In this document: positions 22,834 through 31,151 of the stretch, piece by piece
How positions within the stretch are numbered: the stretch's first letter is position 1
Layout of the letters: every line of letters starts with the position of its first letter
DNA from: JBCBSK01 sp965250105
GTDB lineage: Bacteria > Pseudomonadota > Alphaproteobacteria > Rhizobiales > Tepidamorphaceae
Direction of reading: 5' to 3'
DNA length: 64,000 bases
Assembly (NCBI GenBank): GCA_965250105.1
Contig: OZ252290.1
Span: forward strand, 1,426,001 to 1,490,000
Notes under the pieces: generated by a model
What the model saw: only the letters and a program-made list of their open reading frames with translations
What the model was told of the DNA's origin: nothing
Databases searched by the model: none
Position numbers and translations under genes: made by a program

Positions 22834-23529
22834 ATGACGCAGGATCACGACCATGAGAGGCATGGCTCTCATGCGGCTCGCCATCACGATCATGACGCGG
22901 GCGATGGCCACGATCACCACCACGACCATTTCCATCTCGACGCGATCGATCTCCGGGTGCGGGCGCTCGAATCGCTGTTGATCGAGAAGGGCTATGTCGA
23001 TCCCTCAGCGCTCGACGCGCTGATCGACACCTATGAAACCAAGGTCGGGCCGAGGAATGGCGCCAAGGTCGTGGCGCGCGCCTGGTCGGATCCGGCCTAT
23101 CTCGACCGCCTGCGCCAGGACGCCACGGCGGCGATCGCCGAACTCGGCTTCACCGGCCGCCAGGGCGAGCATATGGTGATCGTCGAGAACACGCCCGAGG
23201 TGCACAACATGGTCGTCTGCACCCTGTGCTCCTGCTATCCCTGGCCAGTGCTCGGCCTGCCGCCCACCTGGTATAAGTCGCCGCCCTATCGGTCCCGCGC
23301 GGTGATCGATCCGCGCGGCGTCCTGGCCGAATTCGGCATCACCCTGCCCGAGGACACCGAGATCCGGGTCTGGGATTCGACGGCCGAAGTCCGCTATCTC
23401 GTCATCCCGCAGCGCCCGGCCGGCAGCGACGGGTTGGACGAGGCCCTGCTCGCCGACCTCGTGACCCGCGATTCGATGATTGGCACGGGCCTGGCGCGCG
23501 ATCCCGGAGCCGAGGGAAGTGCCGCATGA
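22834..23529 (+). CDS. nthA: Nitrile hydratase alpha subunit, cobalt type, His-rich N-terminus
   Basis: A 231-residue subunit of the enzyme converting nitriles to amides. The metal-binding claw is VCTLCSCYPWP; Thr in C-T-L-C-S-C marks the cobalt form (iron enzymes have Ser), and the second and third Cys are expected to be oxidised. The arm RVRALESLLIEKGYVDPSAL and DPRGVLAEFGI are also typical. The first ~35 residues carry about 13 His and many Asp, which is not part of the usual fold and may bind metal. The ATG at 22834 is used; an in-frame ATG at 22798 is possible. The beta-subunit start overlaps the stop (ATGA). Confidence 0.94.
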   Translation: MTQDHDHERHGSHAARHHDHDAGDGHDHHHDHFHLDAIDLRVRALESLLIEKGYVDPSALDALIDTYETKVGPRNGAKVVARAWSDPAYLDRLRQDATAAIAELGFTGRQGEHMVIVENTPEVHNMVVCTLCSCYPWPVLGLPPTWYKSPPYRSRAVIDPRGVLAEFGITLPEDTEIRVWDSTAEVRYLVIPQRPAGSDGLDEALLADLVTRDSMIGTGLARDPGAEGSAA

Positions 23530-24182
23530 ACGGGGCACATGATCTCGGCGGCATGCAGGGGTTTGGCCCCGTCGCGCCGGAAGACGACGAACCGCCCTTC
23601 CATCACGAGTGGGAACGGCGCGTCTTCGCGCTGACGCTCGCCATGGGCGCGAGCGGCAGCTGGAACCTCGACATGTCGCGCCATGCCCGCGAGAGCCTGC
23701 CACCGGCGCGCTATCTGTCGTCGAGCTACTACGAGATCTGGCTCGCCGCGCTCGAAGACCTCATGCGCGAGCGCGGCCTGGTCAGCGCCCGGGAACTCGA
23801 TACCGGCACGTCCGATACCACCCCCGCCACGCTCAAGAGCGTGCTGAAGGCCGAGGACGTCGCCGCGCGTCTGGCGGCGGGGGGCCCGGTCGCGCGAGAG
23901 CCGTCCGAACCGGCGCGCTTTCGGGTCGGCGACCGGGTCACGGCCCGCAAGCTCAATCCGACCGGCCATATCCGCCTGCCGCGCTATGCACGCGGCATCG
24001 AAGGCCGGATCGCGCGCGTGCATGGCTGCCACATCCTGCCGGACGCGCATGCCCATGGTCGCGGCGAAGCGCCGGAATGGCTCTACAATGTCGCCTTCGA
24101 AGCGCGCGATCTCTGGGGCGCGGAGGGCGGCGCGGGGCAGGTGCATGTCGACCTGTGGGAGAGCTATCTTGACCCGGCCTGA
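23526..24182 (+). CDS. nthB: Nitrile hydratase beta subunit
   Basis: A 218-residue beta subunit. The N-terminus MNGAHDLGGMQGFGPV is the family hallmark, followed by PFHHEWERRVFALTLAMGA and the SYYEIWLAALE segment. The C-terminal SH3-like domain reads FRVGDRVTARKLNPTGHIRLPRYARG, and NVAFEARDLWG is near the end. These contribute two Arg that contact the oxidised Cys in the alpha subunit. Translationally coupled to nthA through a 4-bp ATGA overlap and to the accessory gene through a 14-bp overlap. Confidence 0.95.
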   Translation: MNGAHDLGGMQGFGPVAPEDDEPPFHHEWERRVFALTLAMGASGSWNLDMSRHARESLPPARYLSSSYYEIWLAALEDLMRERGLVSARELDTGTSDTTPATLKSVLKAEDVAARLAAGGPVAREPSEPARFRVGDRVTARKLNPTGHIRLPRYARGIEGRIARVHGCHILPDAHAHGRGEAPEWLYNVAFEARDLWGAEGGAGQVHVDLWESYLDPA

Positions 24183-24555
24183 GCCGCCACGGGCGCCCAC
24201 CCTGCCGATCGGTCCGGACGACGAGCCGGCCTTTTCCGCCCCCTGGCAGGCGCAGGCCTTCGCCATGACGGTGCGGCTGCATGAGGCGGGCCTGTTCACC
24301 TGGCCCGAATGGGCCGAGACGCTCGGGCGCGAGATCGCCAAGGCAGGTGACGACACGGTCGATGGCGCGGACCCGACCGATGCCTATTACCGCCACTGGC
24401 TCGACGCGCTGGAAACGCTGCTCACCGAGAAACAGGTAATCGGCGAAGCGGAACGGCAGGACCGGATCGCGGCCTGGGACCGCGCCGCGCGCGCCACGCC
24501 GCATGGGGCGCCGATCGAACTTGGCGCCGAAACGCGGCTCGAGTCCAAAGGCTAG
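24169..24555 (+). CDS. Nitrile hydratase accessory (activator) protein, TTG start
   Basis: A 128-residue protein with the nitrile hydratase beta-like accessory pattern: DDEPAFSAPWQAQAFAMTVRLHEAGLFTWPEWAE, written in pieces as FSAPWQAQAFAMTVRLHE and GLFTWPEWAETLGREI, then YRHWLDALETLLTEKQVI. In the Co-type system this protein carries metal to the alpha subunit by subunit swapping. The only start that keeps the conserved N-terminus is TTG at 24169, overlapping the end of nthB by 14 bp with a GGGAGAG just before it; the first ATG in frame would remove a third of the domain. Confidence 0.85.
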   Translation: MTRPEPPRAPTLPIGPDDEPAFSAPWQAQAFAMTVRLHEAGLFTWPEWAETLGREIAKAGDDTVDGADPTDAYYRHWLDALETLLTEKQVIGEAERQDRIAAWDRAARATPHGAPIELGAETRLESKG

Positions 24556-24875
24556 TCCGATTTAGCACGCTGGTGAAGAAGGCCCTGCACCCGTTGCCCA
24601 TCCTTCGAGACGCTCGCTGCGCTCGCCCTCAGGATGAGGAACATCAAATTCTTGGCCCTCACCCTGAGAAGGCTCGTAGGGCCATCTCGAAGGGTCAGAT
24701 GCCTTTTTTGACAGGCTGTCAGCCGTCTTTCCATTCAAGCTTGAGCGCTTGATCCTTCGCGTATCAATGCCGGGCCGGGGCAGAGAACCCGCAGCCCTGG
24801 ACCCAGGGACAAGCGCGGGGGTGACGGCGTCAGAAGACACGCCTCACAACCGCGTCAATACCGTTCTGAAAAAGC
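24556..24875. repeat. Intergenic mosaic of two repeat types
   Basis: 320 bp between convergent genes. About 24598-24705 holds ATCCTTCGAGACGCTCGCTG, CTCAGGATGAGG and a mirrored CCCTGAGAAGG...ATCTCGAAGGG, a palindromic element type common in rhizobia. About 24730-24848 begins like the 40020 element (AGCG, TTGATCCTT, then GCGTATCAATGCCGG) and ends with GGGACAAGC-GCGGGGGTGACG. No gene is supported. Confidence 0.6.
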
Positions 24876-26627
24876 CTAGAGCCCCGGCACGCCGCCGGCC
24901 AGCGCGCCGCCGAGAAGCAGGATGCCAAGCACGAGGACGAGCGCGGCGGCGGCGATCTCGATCGATGCCGAGACGATCTGCCCGACCCGGCTCTTCTCGC
25001 CCGCGACCTGGACCGCGACATCGCGCGCGCCGACCGCCAGTGCGGCCAGAACCGACACGGTGATCGCCGTGCCGAGCGCCATGGCCAACACCGAGCCGAC
25101 CCCGAGCCACCAGAGCCCCTGGGAAATGCAGAAGACGAAGACCAGGATCGCGCCCGAACAGGGCCGCATGCCGACGGCCAATACCGCGCTCCAGGCACCG
25201 CGCAGCGTCAGCGGCTGGGCCATGTCGGCGGCACTCGGCATATGCGCATGGCCGCAGACGCCGCAACTGGCGTCATGCGCATGATCGTGATCATGTCGAT
25301 GCCCATGGTGGTGATCATGGGCGTGATCGTGCGCATGGCGATGCGGCTGCGCCACCGCCGCGCCGACCGGATGCGCCGGGCGGGCGGGAAACAGGTAGTG
25401 GCGCAGGCGGGCGATCAGCATCCACGCGCCAAGCAGCGCGATAAGGCCGAAACTCAGAACTTCGAGCCAGGCGGCCGTCGTCGACATCTCGGCCGAGGTC
25501 GCGCGCAACAGGCCGATCATGACGCCGACCACGGTCAGCGCCACCGCGCCCTGCACGAAGGCGGCGAGAAAGGCCAGGACGACGCCGCGCCGGACGGTCG
25601 CGCGATTGGCCAGGACATAGGACGAAATCACCGCCTTGCCATGGCCGGGGCCGGCGGCATGCAGAAGGCCGTAGACGAAGCTCATGCCGATCAAGAGCCA
25701 GCCGGCGGACGGATCGTTGCGGAAGGCGCGCACGGTGTCGGCGAGCCCGCGATAGACCATGCGCTGCTGATCGGCGACCCAGGCGAACAGCGGCGCGAGC
25801 GGCCCGCCGAAGCCCGGCGCGATGCCGGTCGAAGGCAGCGCCACGCCGAAGGGCCGGCTGATGTCGCCGCGTTCGGCGGCGGCAGGCGTCGCGGCCGCCG
25901 GCGCGGCGCCCGCCGCGCAGGTGAAGACCACACGGTTGGCCAGGGTCTGGGTGTAGATCCTGAGTTCGTCGGGCACATCGGCATCGATCGGGATGTCGGC
26001 CAGCATCATCTCGATGGTCGGGTTGAGCGCGTCGGGTTCGTTGACCTCGAAGCTACACCCGTCGGGCAGGCCCTCGACCGCGATCGGATCGCCCTCGGCG
26101 AAAGCGAAGGCAACGAAATAGGACGGATCGAAGATATCGACCATGACCCGTTCCGAGCCAAGCGGCACCGGCTGGGCCAGCGGCAGCGTGTAGTTCAGCG
26201 TCAGGAGACCGTCGGCCATGTCGAGCCAATAGTCGCGCGGCCGGCCGACCCGCACCGCCTCGCCCTCGGGGCCGGCGAAGGTGAAGAAGCCGAAATCCTC
26301 GAGCGAGACGACATTGATCTCGGCCAGATCGGCCAGTTCCTCGCGCGAATAGGTCCCGTCACCATTGGCATCGAGCCCCTCCACCGCATAGGCCGAGAAG
26401 AACTCGTCGAAGGTCCATTGATGGCGGATCGCGGCGAGACGGCCCGCTTCGTCGATCTCGATGACGCCGCGCGCATCGACGAAGACATGCGGATGCGCCT
26501 CGGCTCCGGTGACCGCGGCAATCCCGCCGACAAGCGCGACGAGCGCGGCCCGCCCCAGCCCGGCCAGGCTGCGGCGGCAGCGCGCGAGACAGCGCGGCAG
26601 GGCGGTGTCGGCGGCGAAGCGACTCAT
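24876..26627 (-). CDS. DUF1007-NicO fusion: nickel/cobalt transporter with periplasmic domain
   Basis: A 583-residue protein. A signal-like segment (about residues 20-40) leads into a DUF1007 domain starting AHPHVFVDARGVIEID and holding an EF-hand-like loop DANGDGTYSREE. From about residue 290 there is a NicO/RcnA-type membrane domain: LLIGMSFVYGLLHAAGPGHG (Ni/Co-binding HxxxGPGHxK core), LAFLAAFVQGAVALTVV and VLAVGMRPCSGAILVFVFC. A cytoplasmic or periplasmic loop carries more than 12 His in HRHAHDHAHDHHHGHRHDHD and a Cys-x-x-Cys. GGGAG precedes the ATG at 26627. Convergent with the Co-type nitrile hydratase, so cobalt homeostasis is likely. Direction (uptake or efflux) is uncertain. Confidence 0.88.
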   Translation of the reverse strand: MSRFAADTALPRCLARCRRSLAGLGRAALVALVGGIAAVTGAEAHPHVFVDARGVIEIDEAGRLAAIRHQWTFDEFFSAYAVEGLDANGDGTYSREELADLAEINVVSLEDFGFFTFAGPEGEAVRVGRPRDYWLDMADGLLTLNYTLPLAQPVPLGSERVMVDIFDPSYFVAFAFAEGDPIAVEGLPDGCSFEVNEPDALNPTIEMMLADIPIDADVPDELRIYTQTLANRVVFTCAAGAAPAAATPAAAERGDISRPFGVALPSTGIAPGFGGPLAPLFAWVADQQRMVYRGLADTVRAFRNDPSAGWLLIGMSFVYGLLHAAGPGHGKAVISSYVLANRATVRRGVVLAFLAAFVQGAVALTVVGVMIGLLRATSAEMSTTAAWLEVLSFGLIALLGAWMLIARLRHYLFPARPAHPVGAAVAQPHRHAHDHAHDHHHGHRHDHDHAHDASCGVCGHAHMPSAADMAQPLTLRGAWSAVLAVGMRPCSGAILVFVFCISQGLWWLGVGSVLAMALGTAITVSVLAALAVGARDVAVQVAGEKSRVGQIVSASIEIAAAALVLVLGILLLGGALAGGVPGL

Positions 26628-26743
26628 TGTCTCCCTTCTAACCGGTTTTCGGGCGAAAGGAAGGCGATCGCGGGTCACGCCCCATCACAACACCGCGGTG
26701 AGTCCAGAGCGTCAGACCCCGAGGGCGCGGCGGTGCGGCGCGC

Positions 26744-27220
26744 CTATCCGCGCCGCTCGACGAACACGCTGCCGGTGAAGGCATAGACAAGATCGCCATC
26801 CTGGTTGAGCCCCTCATTGCGATGGGTCAGGAGCCCCCATTCGGGCCGGCTCGCCAGCGGGCGCTTGTCGATCAGCGTCGAGGCGTAGTGGATCTCGTCG
26901 CCGGCATAGACCGGCCTCTTCCAGACCAGATCGGAAAAGCCCGGCGACGGGCCGAGCTTACCGACGGCTTCGCCGGTGCGCGCCGCGTGCTCGGCCGCGG
27001 CCATGCGGTGATCGACCATCAGCCGCATCCACACCGCCGCCGTATGCCAGCCCGAGGCGCAGAGCCGGCCGAAATGGCTGTCGGCGGCGCCTTGCTCGGA
27101 CATGTGAAAGCGCTGCCGGTCATATTTCGAGGCAAAGGCGACGATCGCGTCGGCGGTGAAGACATGGCTGCCGAGCTCGATCCGGTCGCCGATCGTGTAG
27201 TCCTCGAAGAAACCGGTCAC
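26744..27220 (-). CDS. MaoC-like hot-dog fold dehydratase, second
   Basis: A 158-residue single hot-dog protein: FFEDYTIGDRIELGSHVFTA at the N-terminus, then the catalytic-type D-x-x-x-x-H region FASKYDRQRFHMSE and SGWHTAAVWMRLM, VYAGDEIHYASTLI. It resembles (R)-specific enoyl-CoA hydratases. It starts with GTG at 27220 inside the stop of the preceding MaoC gene (GTGA, 4-bp overlap), so the pair is translated together and probably forms a heteromer or a divided two-domain enzyme. The metabolic pathway is not indicated by neighbours. Confidence 0.85.
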   Translation of the reverse strand: MTGFFEDYTIGDRIELGSHVFTADAIVAFASKYDRQRFHMSEQGAADSHFGRLCASGWHTAAVWMRLMVDHRMAAAEHAARTGEAVGKLGPSPGFSDLVWKRPVYAGDEIHYASTLIDKRPLASRPEWGLLTHRNEGLNQDGDLVYAFTGSVFVERRG

Positions 27221-27723
27221 GACGCGGCCTCCGACGACGGGTCCCGGGCGGCCCCGCGACCGGCGGCCTTGCGGCCGAACATCATCGGGTTTTCCATGAC
27301 CATGACGGTCTCGCCGCGCTGGTTCATCATCTCCCAGCGGAACTGGACGACACCCATTTCCGGCCGGCTGCGCGACGGCTTGGCGGCCAGAACCGTGCGC
27401 CGGCAGGACAGGACGTCGCCGGCCAGCACCGGGCGCAGCCATTTGCAGCTGTCGACGCCGGGCGCGCCCCAACTCGCCGCATCGAGGACGAAGGCGTCGC
27501 ACATCATGCGCATCAGAATGGCGCAGCTGTGCCAGCCCGAGGCACCAAGCCCGCCGAGCAGCGAGGCTTCGCCCGCTTCCGCGCTGAGATGCATCGGCTG
27601 GGGGTCGAATTCGGTCGCGAAGGCGATGATTTCCTCGGCCGTCACCTCATAGGCGCCGAACACCCATTCGGCGCCCGGCTCGAAATCCTCGAAGAAGATG
27701 TGCGGCTGGTGCATCGGCGGCAT
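27217..27723 (-). CDS. MaoC-like hot-dog fold dehydratase, first
   Basis: A 168-residue hot-dog protein: IFFEDFEPGAEWVFGAYEVT, FATEFDPQPMHLSAEAGE with the catalytic Asp and His, GGLGASGWHSCAILMRMM and LRPVLAGDVLSCRRTV. The family hydrates trans-2-enoyl-CoA. It lies 5 bp after ychF and overlaps the second MaoC gene by 4 bp (GTGA). The ATG at 27723 is preferred over 27714 because it leaves the usual short lead before the first strand; the ribosome-binding site would lie inside ychF. Confidence 0.87.
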   Translation of the reverse strand: MPPMHQPHIFFEDFEPGAEWVFGAYEVTAEEIIAFATEFDPQPMHLSAEAGEASLLGGLGASGWHSCAILMRMMCDAFVLDAASWGAPGVDSCKWLRPVLAGDVLSCRRTVLAAKPSRSRPEMGVVQFRWEMMNQRGETVMVMENPMMFGRKAAGRGAARDPSSEAAS

Positions 27724-27728
27724 GACGC

Positions 27729-28826
27729 TCAGGCGGCGAAGCGGAAATGCATGACGTCCCCGTCCTGCACCACATAGTCCTTGCCTTCAAGCCGCATCTT
27801 GCCGGCGTCCTTGGCGCCCTGCTCGCCCTTCGCGACGACGAAATCGTCATAGGAGATGGTTTCGGCCCGGATGAAGCCCTTCTCGAAATCGGTATGGATG
27901 ACGCCGGCGGCCTGCGGCGCGGCGGTGCCCGACGGCACCGTCCAGGCGCGCGCTTCCTTCGGCCCGACGGTGAAGAAGGTGATCAGGCCGAGCAGCTGAT
28001 AGCCGGCGCGAATAAGCCTATTGAGACCGGGTTCGTCGAGGCCGAGGGTTTCGAGAAATTCGGCCCGTTCCGCTTCCGGCAGGGTCGCGATCTCGCTTTC
28101 GATATGGGCGGAGATGACGACGCATTCGGCGCCTTCGGCGGCTGCCCGCTCGGCGACGCGGGCCGAATGGGCATTGCCCTCGGCGGCCGCCCCTTCATCG
28201 ACATTGCAGACATAGAGAACCGGCTTCGAGGTCAGGAGGTTGAGCGCCCGAAACGCCTTTTCCTCGTCCTCGGCGCGCGCGACATGGCGCGCCGCCTTGC
28301 CGTCGCGCAGCAGGGGCAGCGTCCGCTCGATCAGCGCCGCCGTCAGCTTGGCTTCCTTGTCGCCGCCCCTGATCTTCTTTTCCAGCGCCGGCAACCGTTT
28401 TTCCAAACTGTCGAGGTCGGCCAGCATCAATTCGGTCTCGATCGTCTCGGCATCGGCGATCGGATCGACCCGTCCCTCGACATGGGTGATGTCGTCATCC
28501 TCGAAACAGCGCAGCACGAAGGCGATCGCGTCGACTTCGCGGATATGCGACAGGAACTGGTTGCCGAGACCTTCGCCCTGCGAGGCGCCGCGCACCAGGC
28601 CCGCGATATCGACGAAAGTAAGCCGGGTCGGGATGACCTCCTTGGAGGCGGCGATGCCGGCCAGGGCGCCAAGGCGCGGATCGGGCACCGCGACCTCGCC
28701 GACATTGGGCTCGATGGTACAGAACGGATAGTTCTCGGCCTGTGCCGCGGCCGTCTGCGTAAGCGCGTTGAACAGCGTCGACTTGCCCACATTCGGCAGG
28801 CCGACAATGCCGCATTTGAAGCCCAT
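27729..28826 (-). CDS. ychF: Redox-regulated ATPase YchF (OLA1 family)
   Basis: A 365-residue Obg-related P-loop protein that prefers ATP. The P-loop is IVGLPNVGKSTLFNALT near residue 7, switch II DIAGLVRGASQGEGLGNQFL, and the nucleotide-specificity loop is NVDE (in LYVCNVDEG) instead of NKxD, the mark of YchF. A C-terminal TGS domain contains FFTVGPKEARAW, GVIHTDFEKGFIRAE and YVVQDGDVMHFRF. It associates with ribosomes and catalase. The start at 28826 yields the canonical MGFKCGIVG. The pth gene lies 83 bp upstream, the usual pth-ychF order. Confidence 0.95.
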   Translation of the reverse strand: MGFKCGIVGLPNVGKSTLFNALTQTAAAQAENYPFCTIEPNVGEVAVPDPRLGALAGIAASKEVIPTRLTFVDIAGLVRGASQGEGLGNQFLSHIREVDAIAFVLRCFEDDDITHVEGRVDPIADAETIETELMLADLDSLEKRLPALEKKIRGGDKEAKLTAALIERTLPLLRDGKAARHVARAEDEEKAFRALNLLTSKPVLYVCNVDEGAAAEGNAHSARVAERAAAEGAECVVISAHIESEIATLPEAERAEFLETLGLDEPGLNRLIRAGYQLLGLITFFTVGPKEARAWTVPSGTAAPQAAGVIHTDFEKGFIRAETISYDDFVVAKGEQGAKDAGKMRLEGKDYVVQDGDVMHFRFAA

Positions 28827-28909
28827 GATCTTGTCCGTCGCTCCGGTTTCACTGGTCGGACGCAAGGGCCCGCTCGCCCCTTGATGCGCGGGGCCTTGGT
28901 AGCGCAAAT

Positions 28910-29650
28910 TCAGCGTTTAAACAGCCCGCGCAGCGCGCTGGCCAAGGGCCCGTCGGCGCTCGACGGCATCGCCGAGCCGGGTTTCCGCCCGGCGGGCCCG
29001 GGATCCGTGGCCCCCGCCTTGCCGCTCGGTCCGGCGGGACCTGCGGGCTGCTCGGTCGGCGTCTCCACGACGTCACCGGCGGCCGCCCGCTGCGCGAGAT
29101 GCACCTTGTTCATGAAGGTCGCGTCATCGCCATCGGCGATCAGCCCCGCCTGATCGGCGAGCGCGTCGAGCAGGGGGTCGAGCCAGGCCGCCTCGGCCTT
29201 GGCGAAATCGCCCAAGACATGCTTCTGCACCAGCGCCTTGTGGCCGGGATGGCCGATGCCGAGGCGCACGCGGCGGAAATCCGGGCCGATATGGGCGGCG
29301 ATCGAACGGATGCCGTTATGCCCGGCCGCCCCGCCGCCGGTCTTCACCCGCACCTTGCCGGGCGCCAGATCGAGTTCGTCATAGAAGACGACGACCTGAC
29401 CGGGCTCGAGCTTGTAGAAGCGCGCGGCCTGCGAGACCGCATTGCCGCTCTCGTTCATATAGGTTTGCGGCTTGAGCAGGAAACATTTGCCGGCGCCGAT
29501 GCGGCCTTCGGCGAACTGCCCCGAAAAGCGGCTCTTCCAGGCCGGCAGGCCATGGCGCCGATGGATCGCATCGAGCGCCATGAAGCCGATATTGTGCCGG
29601 TTGCCGGCATAGCGCGGTCCGGGATTGCCGAGGCCGACGAGAAGGGTCAT
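28910..29650 (-). CDS. pth: Peptidyl-tRNA hydrolase
   Basis: A 246-residue Pth that releases peptides from stalled peptidyl-tRNA. Motifs: LLVGLGNPGPRYAGNRHNIG near the N-terminus with the catalytic His, KPQTYMNESG, VFYDELDLAPGKVRVK and GGGAAGHNGIRSIAAHIG, with the RRVRLGIGHPG segment. The normal enzyme is about 190 residues; here a ~50-residue low-complexity Ala/Pro/Gly tail follows (residues about 195-246), common in this order. Between rplY (59 bp upstream) and ychF. Confidence 0.95.
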   Translation of the reverse strand: MTLLVGLGNPGPRYAGNRHNIGFMALDAIHRRHGLPAWKSRFSGQFAEGRIGAGKCFLLKPQTYMNESGNAVSQAARFYKLEPGQVVVFYDELDLAPGKVRVKTGGGAAGHNGIRSIAAHIGPDFRRVRLGIGHPGHKALVQKHVLGDFAKAEAAWLDPLLDALADQAGLIADGDDATFMNKVHLAQRAAAGDVVETPTEQPAGPAGPSGKAGATDPGPAGRKPGSAMPSSADGPLASALRGLFKR

Positions 29651-29709
29651 CGCGGTCTCCCGTTACCAGGCCGTGCCGTCGCGCGACGCGCCCCGAACCG
29701 GCGCGGATC

Positions 29710-30339
29710 CTACTCCGCGTCGTCTTCGGTCGCTTCGGCCTCCTCGTCGCCTTCGTCGGTGTCTTCCTTGAGACCGGCCGGCGCGGCGATGGTGGCGATG
29801 GTGAAGTCGCGATCGGTGATCGTCGGCACGACGCCATCGGGCAGCGACACCGCCGAGATGTGGATCGTGTCGCCGAGATCGGCCTCGGCCAGATCAACTT
29901 CGATCGCATCGGGAATGGCGTCGGCCGGCGCTTCGACCTCGACCTCGTGGCGGACGATGTTCAGCACCCCGCCACGCCGGATGCCAGGCGCGGTTTCCTG
30001 GTTGAGGAAGGTGACCGGCACGGCGACCGCGATGCGCGAATCGGCGGAGACGCGCAGGAAATCGACATGCATCGGCAGATCCTTGACCGGATCGACCTGG
30101 AAATCGCGGGGCAGCGCGCGGGTCTTCTTGCCGTCCACGTCGATTTCGAAGACGGTGGTCAGAAAGTGACCGGAATTCAATAGCTTGAGCGTCTCGTTAT
30201 AGGAAATCGAGATCGCTTCGGCAGGCTTCTTGCCGCCATAGATAACGGCGGGAACAAGGCCCTGACGGCGAACAGCACGAGCGGCCCCCTTGCCGACCCG
30301 AGGCCGCGCCGCGGCCTTGAGCGCAACGGTCGTGGACAT
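29710..30339 (-). CDS. rplY: 50S ribosomal protein L25/general stress protein Ctc
   Basis: A 209-residue L25 of the CTC type. The N-terminal 5S-rRNA-binding domain (residues 1-95) reads LKAAARPRVGKGAARAVRRQ, then GLVPAVIYGG and the FLTTVFEIDVDG strand; the C-terminal domain (residues 96-185) contains VPVTFLNQETAPGIRRGGVL. It ends in an acidic tail (TDEGDEEAEATEDDAE). AAAGGAG lies 7 nt before the ATG at 30339. First gene of the rplY-pth-ychF-maoC-maoC run, a standard order through ychF. Confidence 0.95.
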   Translation of the reverse strand: MSTTVALKAAARPRVGKGAARAVRRQGLVPAVIYGGKKPAEAISISYNETLKLLNSGHFLTTVFEIDVDGKKTRALPRDFQVDPVKDLPMHVDFLRVSADSRIAVAVPVTFLNQETAPGIRRGGVLNIVRHEVEVEAPADAIPDAIEVDLAEADLGDTIHISAVSLPDGVVPTITDRDFTIATIAAPAGLKEDTDEGDEEAEATEDDAE

Positions 30340-30595
30340 AAGTCTCTCCTTTAATGAAAGTGCCGGCCACATGGCCGGCAACCCCGCCGTCCCCTCCAGG
30401 GGTGCGGACGGCGGACTGGAGTGTATAGCGCCTGATCGCCCGGCGCGCAATGCTCGCCGACCTTTGCAAATCATGCGTCATCGGGAGCCGCCCGGACCAA
30501 TAGCGGATCACGATCGCGTGCTCCATCTTGGCTCCTTCCGGCCCGGCGCGATATGGCGATCGGCACGGCAACGAGACAAACATGAAGGGTCGGAC

Positions 30596-31090
30596 ATGTC
30601 GCATGCTCCGCAAAGCGCGCTTGAGCGCGACGGCCATCTCGGCAGGGACTTTCTGGCGCTGATGATCGCGGGCGGTGTCGCCGAGATCATCTTCGAAATC
30701 CTGGCCTGGGGCGTCATGCCGGCCCTGTTCGGCTTCGCGCTGCAGCCGGCCTTTCTGGTCGATGCGCTGTCGACCGCCTATCTCGGCCTGCCGCTCGGCT
30801 ATCCGGCGGCTTTCGCGGTGCACGTGCTGGCTGGCGTCGTGCTCTTTCCAGTTCTTTACCGGCTCATGACTGGCATGCTCAACCGGCCAAATACCTGGAT
30901 CGCCGGCGGTTTTTTCGGAGTGCTGCTGTGGTTCCTGGCCCAGGGCATTCTGGCGCCCTTGGCCGGCCGGTCCTTCATGATGGGCTGGGGCGCCTTCACC
31001 TGGGCCTCGCTGATCGCGCATGTCATCTACGGCCTCGTGCTGGCGCTGGCTTATCGCCAGACCCGAGGATGGTGCCTGTCCCGGCCGTGA
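30596..31090 (+). CDS. Putative integral membrane protein, 164 residues
   Basis: A small membrane protein with about four hydrophobic segments: FLALMIAGGVAEIIFEILAW, FAVHVLAGVVLFPVLYRLM, WIAGGFFGVLLWFLAQGI and LIAHVIYGLVLALAY. The N-terminal 17 residues are hydrophilic. No catalytic or transport motif is recognised. A helix-breaking GMLNRPNTW turn between segments looks characteristic. The start at 30596 is preceded by GAAGGG. Divergent from rplY and 61 bp before the GFA gene, which may be its partner. Confidence 0.72.
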   Translation: MSHAPQSALERDGHLGRDFLALMIAGGVAEIIFEILAWGVMPALFGFALQPAFLVDALSTAYLGLPLGYPAAFAVHVLAGVVLFPVLYRLMTGMLNRPNTWIAGGFFGVLLWFLAQGILAPLAGRSFMMGWGAFTWASLIAHVIYGLVLALAYRQTRGWCLSRP

Positions 31091-31151
31091 ACCATGTGCT
31101 ACCCGATCACCGCTGCCTATATTGGGCAAGAACGAGGATCGCGGGGGCCGG

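Noticed and set aside
26628..26743. Possible cobalamin or metal riboswitch before the DUF1007-NicO gene
   Set aside because: I looked for the B12-box and nickel/cobalt-switch signatures on the minus strand and found none; the leader is also short.
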